From Caprimulgus europaeus (lineage: Eukaryota > Chordata > Aves > Caprimulgiformes > Caprimulgidae): DNA of 64,000 nucleotides. The position numbers and the translations under genes are program-made. This document shows, one piece after another, positions 46,640 through 56,607 of this stretch (its first letter is position 1; each line of letters starts with the position of its first letter). The stretch is taken from contig OU015551.1 of assembly GCA_907165065.1 (NCBI GenBank), positions 2,294,001 through 2,358,000 on the forward strand, written 5' to 3'. The notes below the pieces were generated by a model. It saw only the letters and a list, made by a program, of their open reading frames with translations. It was not told the DNA's origin and ran no database searches.

Positions 46640-47240
46640 CTGAGGAGCTACAAGAGTCTTCCTTCCTTTGCACTTAGGTCCAGAGAGGTTCTTCTTCCCC
46701 TTTACTCTGCCCTGGTGAGGCCACATCTGGAATATTGTGTCCAGTTCTGGGCCCCACAGTTCAAGAAGGACAGGGAGCTGCTGGAGAGAGCCCAGCACAG
46801 AGCCACCAAGGTGATGAAGGGAGTGGAGCATCTCCCTGATGAGGAAAGGCTGAGGGAGCTGGGGCTCTTGAGCTTGGAGAAGAGGAGGCTGAGGGGGGAC
46901 CTCATTAATGTTTATCAATATCTGAAGGGTGAGTGTCAGGAGGATGGAGCCAGGCTCTTCTCAGTGGTGTCCAGTGGTAGGACAAGGGGCAATGGGTGTG
47001 AGCTGGAACACAGGAGGTTCTGCTTAAACTTGAGAAGGAACTTCTTTACTGTGAGGGTGACAGAGCCCTGGGACAGGCTGCCCAGGGAGGGTGTGGAGTC
47101 TCCTTCTCTGGAGACATTCAAGACCCTCCTGGACACCTTCCTGTGTGATCTCATCCAGGTGTTCCTGCTCTGGCAGGGGGATTGGACTGGATGAGCTTTC
47201 GAGGTCCCTTCCAACCCCTGACACTCTGTGATTCTGTGAA
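46640..47240 (+). mobile_element. CR1 3' part with intact ORF2 tail
   Basis: The frame is open without interruption from upstream of the element (46481) to 47194. It contains [35 protein letters not shown] and [20 protein letters not shown], then the 3' end GACACTCTGTGATTCTGTG. A different subfamily from 37398 and 54885, and less decayed. Confidence 0.92.
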
Positions 47241-49450
47241 GAGGGAAGAGCAAGACGATTTCAGACGCCGTGTTCCCCTCCTCCTTGAAAGCCAATGCCT
47301 TATTCCTCCTCTGAAGCCTTGGCTCTGGTGCTGGCTCACTTGGTAGCTGCACTCCCAGGATGTCAGCAGAGCTTTGTGGCACCTTGGGATGGTTTCTGAG
47401 AGCGTAGGAATCCTGTTTACGTTGTCAGCTTTTCATCAGCGCAGAGGAGCGGGAGCAGATGGCGCGCACGGATCTGGCTCCAGCTCTCAGGAAGCGCAGG
47501 ATGGCTTGAATGGGAAATGAATTATTCTTGATCCAGGATGTTTTGCTGATAAACTAAATAATAAGAAGTCTTGTATGTGTGCCTTGGTGGTCCAATGCTT
47601 CTGTGTCTGTCTACCTTGTCTGGAAGTACCAGCTGCAGATTTAATCGGGGTCTTTGCATCTGGTTTGGGTTTCATCATCAACAGAGCCTGCGTTTGGTAA
47701 CAAATCTGAAAATGATGGTGATGATTTCTTTTGGCATCAGACAATTCCTCTTCCACCCTGCCTGCCTGCCTGCCTGGTCTCTTTTTTTTGGTTTGAGAGG
47801 AAACCAGAAAACAAAATTTATCAGCAGAGATGAGTAGGGGGTAATTTTGAGATAGCTTTGCTTCTGAGTGTCCTTTTGTGATTAAAACTGCACTTGAAAA
47901 GAGACCTTTCCATCGAGATCTGACTCTGCCAGAACCATTCTCCAATAGATCATTAGAATATATTGGGTAACTTACCCAACTTTCTTCTATCACCTCACCA
48001 TGCTCTATTTTTCTACTCACAAATATCTCGAAAGCTGTGAGCTGGAGCCTGAAGCACAAATGATAAGACAATAAAATAATCTTGGAGAGATGTGTGTGTT
48101 AAAAGTGACCCCCCTTCTGCCTGGGCATCTCCACATGAGCTTTGTAAAGAAACATATTTTACTGACAGTGCTGGCCAAATGTTTGGTTGCAAATAATTTT
48201 GGGCTGGATTTAAATAATTTACTGTGAGAATGATGATTTTTGTGATCCCACAGGGCTATTGCAATTGTTATCTTCTATTTTGGGTGAAAACCATGCAGAA
48301 AGAGTGATGGGGAGAAGCAAGTGCTGGAGCTGCAAGGAATGGGGTTGGGCACCTCTGCTCCAGGCAGGCTTAAGGGCTGTGAAGGGACATGAATGGTGAT
48401 AAATAGTGACTAAATTTCTTTGCCTTGTTTCTGGCTTCTTAAATTAATCTGCTCATCATATTTGGAGCAGTGATGATGTGGGTTCTGGATCTACTCTCTC
48501 TCCTGGATGCAAGAAACATGATGTGAAAGAGAAAATTACTTGCAAGCTCTGGGGTTTGGGGGAAGTCAAGAGAGTAATTGTAATTTGCTAATGGGTAGCA
48601 TGGGAATATGGGATCAGTGCTGACTGGAAAAACATCTTAAAAACCTGGTTTGTGAAGAATCTAAATATTTTGGCTTTTTTTTTCAAGAGCTCAAGGAGAA
48701 TAAAGAGGTAACTTTTGTATCTTCACCTCCTCCTTGAGTTCCTTTTCACCTCAGACGAGCAGGGTTCAGTGTCCCTTGGTTTCTCCTTTTTCCTTTTGTC
48801 TCTTAACTTGCAGAGATTTGAGGAAAAAAAATAAATTTTGGATGCAGAAGGGCAATAAAATGGGAAAGGTTTCACACTAATTTGGAGGCTCCGTTACGCT
48901 CAGCAGTGAGGCTGAGAAAGGAGAAATGACGCTGCTCAACATCTGAAGCTTTTGGGTTTGGAGTGACAGCAGAAACTCTCTTAAAATAGATTTTGAACAG
49001 GAACTTGCTCAAGAAACTGAGTTTAAAAGGCTCCCCCACACCTCATATTACATCAAAAACCCCCCAATGACATTGTCTGCTCTTGGGAAGCACCATCTCA
49101 ACCACCCTCGTTGTCCCTGCAGCAGCTGGGCTTTAACATGTCCTGTGTCCCACGAGGGACAGACACGGGGTGTTGGGGCTGTGCTGGTAGGGACCCGGGG
49201 GATGGAGAGCCAGCACCACTCTCCTGCCACCTCTCCATCCCCAGGACATTCCTGCCTGGCCCTTGGGATGCTTCCCAGGGTGGCTGAGTGATGCTGGGTG
49301 AGTGCTGGGACAGGGGGACCTGGGTGGCTTGAAGATACTGAGGGCATCTCCTGGGGGAGCAGGACCGGAGGGTGATGGCATGTGTGTGTTTGGGGACCTT
49401 GGGGGGGCTGATGGGATTGGGGGGCAAAGGCACAGATGGGAGGGTGGGGG
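47241..49450. other. RFX2 intron 1, no gene
   Basis: Unique sequence with a short (CTGC) run at about 47758-47776. Confidence 0.55.
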
Positions 49451-49451
49451 G

Positions 49452-49955
49452 GTTCTTCATGGGGTGGTTCTTCGTGGGGTGGTTCTTTGTGGGGTGGTTC
49501 TTCATGGGGGTGGTTCTTTGTGGGGTGGTTCTTCATGGGGGTGGTTCTTTGTGGGGTGGTTCTTTGTGAGGTGGTTCTTCATGGGGTGGTTCTTTGTGAG
49601 GTGGTTCTTCATGGGGTGGTTCTTTGTGTGGTGGTTCTTCATGGGGTGGTTCTTTGTGGGGTGGTTCTTCATGGGGTGGTTCTTTGTGGGGTGGTTCTTT
49701 GTGTGGTGGTTCTTCATGGGGTGGTTCTTTGTGGGGTGGTTCTTCATGGGGTGGTTCTTTGTGGGGTGGTTCTTTGTGTGGTAGTTCTTCATGGGGTGGT
49801 TCTTTGTGGGGTGGTTCTTCATGGGGTGGTTCTTCATGGGGTGGTTCTTCATGGGGGTTGTTCTTTGTGGGGTGGTTCTTTGTGGGGTGGTTCTTCATGG
49901 GGGTGGTTCTTTGGGGGGTGGTTCTTTGTGGGGTGGTTCTTTGTGGGGGTGATTT
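49452..49955. repeat. 15-bp G-rich minisatellite, about 33 copies
   Basis: The unit GGTTCTTCATGGGGT or GGTTCTTTGTGGGGT gives GWFFM/GWFFV on + and NHPMK/EPPHK on -. Occasional GGGGG units shift the frame. Each unit supplies a G4 run, so the + strand can form G-quadruplexes. It ends about 490 bases before RFX2 exon 2. Confidence 0.95.
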
Positions 49956-50445
49956 GCAGGTTTTAAAATGATGGTCAGTCACTGTTCTTCTGTTATTCAT
50001 GTTTGATGACTGGTTGTGATTATAAACCCAAACTGACCACCTCACTTTCCAACTGAAGCTCCAAGCATGTACTTAGATCTGATGAATTTCTTTCTGCAGC
50101 AGCAGTTAAACATGACAAGGCAGAGAGGGAGAAAAAAATGATTTTTAAAATATGCTCCTACTCTTCCAGGTCTGAAGTTATCCTCACTGTGACACAATAA
50201 TTTTCCAACACTACTTTTTGGTTATATTTAGAAATGCATTTTCTGTTCCTTCCCTCTCCTTTCTGTGGAACAATTGTGCAACTTTCTTTTTTTCTTAATA
50301 GAATACTGTATTAAAATTAGCTCCAAGACTAAAAAGGGTCCTCTGTGTAGGAAGGTAGCACTTCCCTTGCATCTTCCACTGGGATTTTGTTCGTGGTGTG
50401 TGGCTGTGCTTTCCCTGACTGATCTCTCTCCTCTGTTCTCCCCAG

Positions 50446-50558
50446 GAGTGAGCATGCAGAGTTCAGAGGGTGGCTCAGACTCAGCAGCTTCTGTGGCTCT
50501 TCACACTTCTGCATCAGCCCCAGCTCCGGTAGTGCAGCCAGTGCCAGCGTCTCAGCAG
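50446..50558 (+). CDS. RFX2: RFX2 exon 2, start codon exon
   Basis: The exon follows a pyrimidine-rich acceptor (CTCTGTTCTCCCCAG) and ends CTCAGCAG before GTAACG. The ATG at 50454 has A at -3, a fair Kozak context, and opens 35 codons starting MQSSEGGSDSAASVALHTSA and ending VPASQQ. Human RFX2 starts MQNSEGGADSPASVALRPSA, so the start is secure by homology. The bases 50446-50453 are 5' UTR. This disordered Ala/Pro/Ser-rich N-terminus begins the activation region. The exon ends in phase 0. Confidence 0.96.
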
Positions 50559-53211
50559 GTAACGTATGCACAGCTGGGAATGCTGTTTCCATGGAGAAGA
50601 GACCTGTTTTACTGGCAAATGTGTTTTAATCCAGGGTTTTTTTTAATCTGAGGGAGAGGATTGTTAATCAGCTCGTTGAGGCAGCGGGGAGAACCTGTTG
50701 CTGGACTTTGTGTTGCTAAAGGCCATGGATATTTCATGTGTTAGCCCTGAGTATGCAAGCTTTAAAACATGGGGTTTAGATTTTAATTTAGCTACCCAAG
50801 GAAGTCACTTCATGCCAGTTTGGTATTTGCTTCAGGGTAATATCCTGCTGTCATTATTTGGTGTGTCAATAAAAGCAGGAGAAAATGAAACTGTCTTTCA
50901 AGGCATCTCTGCAGACAGGGTACCGAGCTCAACAGAGAAGAGGTGGAGGTGAACTCTAGTGTGGGGAGAGGGTGGAGGAGTCACATGCTGGTCTCTTCCC
51001 TTGGTAGGTGGATCCTGACATTTAAGATTCTGGAGGGGAGATTTATGATTCATGTACATGAACATGATGCACTTGGGAGGTCTCCTCATAGGAGAGAAAT
51101 GAGAGCTTCAGCTGATGAATGAAAACTACCTCATGCAAAACACGAAGGGTTAAGTAAAACTGGTTCCTTTTTATGCCTTTTGGGGAACTATCAGAAGAAG
51201 TTTCCATTGCAGGAAGCTGGAGGGATAAGAGGATGGGTGGGTGTAACTTAGCTACACCCTTCTCTCCAAATCCCAAGTGAGCAGAAGCTGCTGTTGGATG
51301 CTGGTGGAAAGGAACAATTAAAAGTTGTGGTAGGAGCATTGGATTCACCCAGAGCCCTGGACATTCACTGTGTGTGTTTGCCCAGCTCTCTGTCACCTTG
51401 CAGCCTCCCCAGCTCCAGTTTCTCTGGGTGACATCTCTTGTTTGTCTGGTAACGATGTGGATGCCGCTGATCAATACCTTGGGGATCGTCACTCAACTGG
51501 ACTGTGACAACATGGGAAAGGAGTTCAGCAAACCCATCAGCTTGGGATTATGAAATTACCCATCCAGCCTTTGCTGGTGCTGTCATCATGACACGTAGTA
51601 TTGAGTGGAAACTGCATGGATTAAGGAAGACCCAGAGGATTGTGGAAGATTGCTGAAGAAGAAGAGCATCCAGAGCCTTCCCTTCTCACCAGCAGGACAA
51701 AGACAATCCTAGGGATGAACTACTGGCAGCATGACTGGTGTGAGGCTGAAGCCTTTGGTGTTGTTGATCACTGGTCTGCCTTTCAGTGTGAGAGAAGGCT
51801 GTATGAACAGGATGGCCTCATCTTACAGGTTGGGGATGATTCATTTTCTTGGTTGGAAGGTAATAGGAGCACCTGGACAGGAGGTGACAAATGACACAAG
51901 TAGCTGAGCTGGGCAGCTGTGATTGTACTTTGGTAAAAGCAATGACAGAGAAGAGGTAAAAAGTAGGAGAAAGGAACAGATCTTGCTGAGACTTTGGTGT
52001 AGGTGGCATTGTCAAGGCCTGACTTGATCAAAGGTTTTTAATGTTCTCATCCTGCACTGGCCACAGGCTCTTTTGGGGAGAAAATGGCCAAAGCCTGGCT
52101 TCAGTGTGCGTGTCCTTCTCGCTAGCTCAGCTGTGGGATCTCCAATATATCCAGACTTCCTGTGGGTCAGTGATGTAGAGGCCACCTAGAAATTTGGACA
52201 ATTATCATATTCCTCTAATTCTGCTGGAATAGAATTTCTGTCTGGTTATCAAGGACATGTTGGGAGGGTGTCAAGGGCTAAAAAGCCTAACTATATACTT
52301 GTGAGGTAGCCAGTAACTGTCAAAGTCTCCCCTAGGGTTCATGTGGGATTGTTTTGCAGCTTTTTGTCTGGTTGTCCCAATCTGCTGGGTATTTTTAAAG
52401 CCTCAAGCCACAGAGGATGACTGTCTCCTTGGAGAAGGTCCTCACCAGTTTAAAAGGCCATACTGATACTTGGTTTGAACATTTCCTTTCTTACTCTCAT
52501 GCCAGTGTCCCAGGCTCTGTTCCCATGGGCATCACTGAATCATTTATTTCCATCCACCACATCCCCACTCTTGTTTTGCTGGATCTGCAAGGTGCTGAGC
52601 ACTCTGTGAGATGTGTGTCCAGCCTCAAACTGAATGCTGAGCATAACACAAAGAGATGGGAGATGATGGAAACGACAGGGGAGAGCTAGAGGACCACCAC
52701 AAGGCAACTCAAAGCATATCTGTGCCCTTGGTGGCACTGAAGGGAGATGCAGAACCATCTGAGCTTTGGTGGTGGTGGAAACCATAAAGGCTGTGGCACC
52801 TTGGAGAGTGTGATTTCATGTCACAGGAGGCAGAACATGGTTTGGTGTGGCAGCTATAAGAAGAAACTTTGCAGCCCTAGGAGGAAAATATGAATGTGTG
52901 AGGGGTGGTTCTTGTTTAGCTGTGACTGAACCTCCTGTTGAGCTCCTCCCATCAATCAACTATTGGCTGTTATTTGCTTTTGTGGAGACTTAAAGATTAT
53001 CCATGACAGAAAATGTGGATCCAGCTTTTCCCAAGTTTGGGGTACTGACTTCAGGCTGGTGTCACTGGGGATTGCAGGGACACTGAGTAAGGGGTCCTGC
53101 TGCCACTGGAGTTAGGAGGCAAGCTTTCCAGGGAAGTTTGAAAGAGAATTCCTAACTGACCTGGGTTATAGACTGAAAGTAAGTGTCTCTTACTGTATCT
53201 TCTTCTTTCAG
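50559..53211. other. RFX2: RFX2 intron 2
   Basis: About 2.65 kb bounded by GTAACG and a TTCTTCTTTCAG acceptor. I recognise no element or extra exon. Confidence 0.85.
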
Positions 53212-53301
53212 AGGGTTTTGGTCCAAGCAGCAGGTTCCGCTCCCAAAGGAGCGCAGATGCAGCAAATCTCTGTTCCCAGAGTTCAGCAGGTTCCACAACA
53301 G
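53212..53301 (+). CDS. RFX2: RFX2 exon 3
   Basis: Ninety bases, 30 codons, phase 0 at both ends, between TTTCAG and GTAATA. It encodes RVLVQAAGSAPKGAQMQQIS followed by VPRVQQVPQQ. Human RFX2 has the same segment with a few substitutions (AASSNPKGAQM, ISLPRVQQVP). It is Gln/Val-rich and part of the N-terminal activation region. Because both ends are in phase 0, skipping it would keep the frame, which would permit an alternative isoform. Confidence 0.96.
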
Positions 53302-54395
53302 GTAATATCTCCGGGGTGTGACACCATGCAGGGACACCATGTCCCACACAGCATTAGAAACTGTGCCAGATAGCTGCTTAGAAGAATCCATGCTCTTAAT
53401 TAAGGGACCTGTGTGCAATTAGAGAACTGGAGAACACTGTGAGAGCAGCTTTCTCCTTTCTCTCCCCTTTTTAGACTGATGGCAAAAGAAACTCTCAAGA
53501 TATTTAAAGTTTAGAAAGAACCTTTACTGTAGCAGTTGTCTTTCATACATTTGAAGATGTGCTGGATGCTTTTAATTGCCATTTAAAAGCAGTCCTCCTC
53601 TGTAAAGGGTTTTTTTTTAGAGACAAAATATTTGGGATTTTTTTTTAATTACCCAAATGAATGTACTGACTGCATGTGGCTTCATGGAAAGGTTAGGTGG
53701 CAGAGAGCCATGCAAGTGTTATTATTTATCTGAACTTTGCCTTTTGCAGTCCTTGTTTCCTAAGAAACCAGGCATATGTGGTGCTGCTTCGTGTGGACAG
53801 TGAGTCTGACTCTCTTGACTTTTCCCTCTAGCAATTTTTTATTTGGTTGCTCAGTTTCAGAGAAAAAAAAACCCAAAAAACTTGACAGAGGGCAACTACT
53901 TCCCTCCCAGAGCAGTGAAAAAGGGGGTTGGGATGCAGATGGACACTGCCAACATCCTCTCTGAAGGAAAAGGCTGCAGCATGATCTCACCATTATTAGT
54001 CAGCAGAGAATCAGCCCTGAGACATGTGTGCAGAGGAAACCCAGCTCCATTGTTTCCACTGCTCATGGAGCAACTGCTTCTTTATTTATTTTATTTTGAC
54101 CTTTTACATAAATACATCCTTTGGGGATTCCTGAGCATGTGGGGTTTTTGTTTGTTTCCTTTTTCTTTTTCTTTTAAAAAGAAAGCCAAAATGTCAAGGT
54201 AAGGTTGAAAGTTGGTGAAGGAGGTAATATGGATGTAAAATGGATGTAATATGGATTTAATATGGATGTAATATGGATGTAATATGGATGTAATATGGAT
54301 GTAATATGGATGTAATATGGATGTAATATGCAATTCCTCCTGCTGTTCCTAGGCAGTAACATATCTGTAACTTGAATTTATGATGCTTGTTTCAG
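53302..54395. other. RFX2: RFX2 intron 3
   Basis: About 1.1 kb. Its 3' part carries an 11-bp tandem repeat close to the acceptor (54225-54330). Confidence 0.85.
54225..54330. repeat. 11-bp tandem repeat (ATGGATGTAAT), about 9-10 copies
   Basis: TAATATGGATG units with AAA and TTT variants in the first copies. It stops about 65 bases before the exon 4 acceptor. Confidence 0.95.
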
Positions 54396-54475
54396 GTGCA
54401 GTCTGTGCAGCATGTATATCCCTCCCAGGTCCAGTATGTGGAAGGAGGAGAAGCTGTTTATACCAATGGAACCAT
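54396..54475 (+). CDS. RFX2: RFX2 exon 4
   Basis: Eighty bases between GTTTCAG and GTAAGA. It encodes VQSVQHVYPSQVQYVEGG followed by EAVYTNGT and the first two bases of an Ile codon. The VQHVYPxQVQYVEG motif is shared by RFX1, RFX2 and RFX3 and lies in the conserved N-terminal activation region. It ends in phase 2 and joins exon 5 through its first base. Confidence 0.97.
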
Positions 54476-54795
54476 GTAAGAGTCTCTTGTTGGCTGTAGC
54501 AGAGCCCCATTCCCCTCCCAGTTGCGTTGAGCCCTTTGTTCCTCCCAGGCTCCTTCCACCCTGGCACTGCTGCTGGCACTGCCTGATCTTGGAAAGAGTA
54601 AGAGGTGGAACAACTGTTTCACATCCTACATTGTGTGTGTGGGGGTAGTTTCAGTCAGACTCCAGCCTTGGGGGAGGTGTTGTTCTCATGGAGAGACTGT
54701 TCCTCAGGGAGTCCTGCTACCTAAAGGAGCCTGGTAGTTTCCTCTGCCCAGCCCATTGTGTGGTGAGGTGGGGCAGCTTTAGGAACCAGAGCATA
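54476..54795. other. RFX2: RFX2 intron 4, first part
   Basis: Unique sequence up to the foldback CR1. Confidence 0.7.
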
Positions 54796-54898
54796 ACTTG
54801 TTCTAACCAGGTCATAACCAGTCCTAACTGGTCCATGTCTTTCTTGTGTTGGAGCCCCCAACACAAGAGAGACATGGACCTGTTAGAACGAGTCCAGA
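54796..54898. repeat. Foldback (inverted repeat) at the 5' end of a CR1
   Basis: GGTCCATGTCTTTCTTGTGT on the left (from 54830) is mirrored by ACACAAGAGAGACATGGACC on the right (to 54883), with a loop of about 10 bases. The outer arms CTTGTTCTAAC (54796) and GTTAGAACGAG also pair. The right arm is CR1 body and the left arm is its inverted copy. Confidence 0.8.
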
Positions 54899-55340
54899 GG
54901 AGGCCACGAGGATGATGCCAGGGCTGGAGCAGCTCTGCTGTGAGGACAGGCTGAGAGAGTTGGGGCTGTTCAGCCTGGAGAAGAGAAGGCTCCAGGGAGA
55001 CCTTCCAGTGGCCTCCCAGTACCTGAAGGGGCTCCAGGAGGGGTGGGGAGGGACTTTGGCCAAGGGCAGGGAGTGACAGAACAAGGGGAAATGGCTTTAA
55101 GCTGAAAGAGGAGAGGTTTAGAGTAGATGTGAGGAAGAAATTGTTTGGTGTGAGGGTGGTGAGACCCTGTCCCAGGTTGGCCAGAGAAGCTGTGGCTGCT
55201 CCTCCCTGGAAGTGTTCTGGGCCAGGTTGGATGAGGCTTTGAGCAACCTGGTCTAGTGGAAGGTGTCCCTGCTGCTGGCAGGGGGGTTGGGACTGGATGA
55301 GCTTTAAGGTCCCTTCCAACCCAAACCACTCTCTCATTCC
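54847..55340 (+). mobile_element. CR1, 5'-truncated and 5'-inverted (sense)
   Basis: The ORF2 tail ([20 protein letters not shown]) and 3' UTR end in AACCCAAACCACTCTCTCAT. It is very similar to 37530-38018 and 39180-39560, so it is a recent main-subfamily insertion. Confidence 0.92.
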
Positions 55341-55365
55341 ATAACTGCTGGAGGAAGAAGGAGGT

Positions 55366-56007
55366 TGTTCTGGTTTCACTGGGATAGAAACACACGGTGA
55401 ATTTGCTGTTTGGGAAAGCTGTGTTTTTGAGAAGACTGCAGCAGCTGACTCAGTGGGAACAAAGTTGATCAGACACTTTGTTTGAGTTCGTGGCCAGCCA
55501 TGGTATGTGGGTTTCCATAGTGACCAAGGTCTTTTAGCAGTTAGTTTTAGCAGAGTTAGCTAAGCGCTAAGGCAAGGAGGAGCGAAAGCCGGGGCAGCTG
55601 ACCCAGGCTGGCCAACAGCAGTATGCCATAGCAGCAACGTCACACTCGCTATAAATTGGACACTTTGCTGGGGATGTCCCTTCTTCCTCGGTGGTCACCA
55701 TCCCTGGAGGGTCTCACCCATCATTCTGCTCCCCAAGGCCAACTTGCTGCCACCGTCGCGCTTTCACCGGAGCTGTGGTGCTCGCGGCGTTTGGCGTCCA
55801 GCATTCACTGCTGGGAGCAGCACTCTCGGGCCGAGTAGAACTTTGTGCATTTTCTGTTAGTATTAATATTAGTTTTTATTATTATTTCATTAAATAATGA
55901 CATTTCCTTATTAATTTCATTTTCATTTCAACCTTTCCTTTTCCCAGTTCCCCTTCTCAGGTGGGGAGGGCTCACGGGGTGATGGAACAGCTGACTAAAC
56001 CAAGACA
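55366..56007 (+). mobile_element. ERV solo LTR in RFX2 intron 4
   Basis: Starts TGTTCTGGTTTCACTGGGAT. It has a TATA box (TATAAAT, 55650-55656) about 300 bases in and a T/A-rich 3' part; the 3' edge at about 56007 (AAGACA) is approximate. It is related to, but distinct from, the 14327 LTR. No viral genes adjoin it. It points in the gene's direction. Confidence 0.75.
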
Positions 56008-56342
56008 GGGGTTTGGGAAGGTTTCCTCTTCTCCTGTGTCCCCTGTTTGGGGGCTGATGCCCCACTGCCCTCCTGGATGTGCTCAGCCCTCTGCACCACG
56101 GTACCTACAAGGGCTGCAGAGCGACCCCTGGGCTCTGTGCTCTGGCTGTGGCCCTTTGCTCCAGGGCTGATGAACACTGTCAGGACTGACTTGTGCACTT
56201 CCATTTCAATGGAGCAAATCAACAACGGGGTCGAGCTGGGTTGGTTTTATGAAAGGTGGTCCAGATTTTGGAAACTCTTGTGGCCATGAGATGAAATGTG
56301 TAAGCTCCTCTCCACCCCCTGACCCTGTTATTCCTTTGACAG
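56008..56342. other. RFX2: RFX2 intron 4, last part
   Basis: Unique sequence ending in the acceptor TTCCTTTGACAG. Confidence 0.7.
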
Positions 56343-56607
56343 ACGAGCCGCCTACTCCTACAACACCGAAGCTCAGATTTACGCCCCCAGCAGCGCCGCA
56401 TCCTATTTCGAACCGCAGGGAGGTGGAGCTCAGGTGACTACAGCGGCATCCTCTCCTACAGCCATTCCCTCTCACAACATGGTGGGCATCACCATGGACA
56501 TTGGGGGAAGTCCGATCCTCTCCGGCTCGGGAGCCTATCTCATTCATGGGGGGATGGAAAACACTAGACATTCTCTGTCACATACTTCACGCTCCTCTCC
56601 AGCAACG
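56343..56607 (+). CDS. RFX2: RFX2 exon 5
   Basis: 265 bases between TTTGACAG and GTATGT. After completing the split Ile codon it encodes 88 residues: RAAYSYNTEAQIYAPSSAAS at the start, YFEPQGGGAQV, then SHNMVGITMDIGGSPILS, GAYLIHGGMENTRHS and HTSRSSPAT. Human RFX2 matches closely (MVGITMDVGGSPI, YLIHGGMDSTRHSL). The GG(S/Q)xI and YLI elements are typical of RFX1-3 before the DNA-binding domain. It ends in phase 0. Confidence 0.97.

Noticed and set aside
49302..50045. WFFMG and EEPPHKEPPH repeat frames
   Set aside because: Arise from the 15-base minisatellite; frames shift at GGGGG units.
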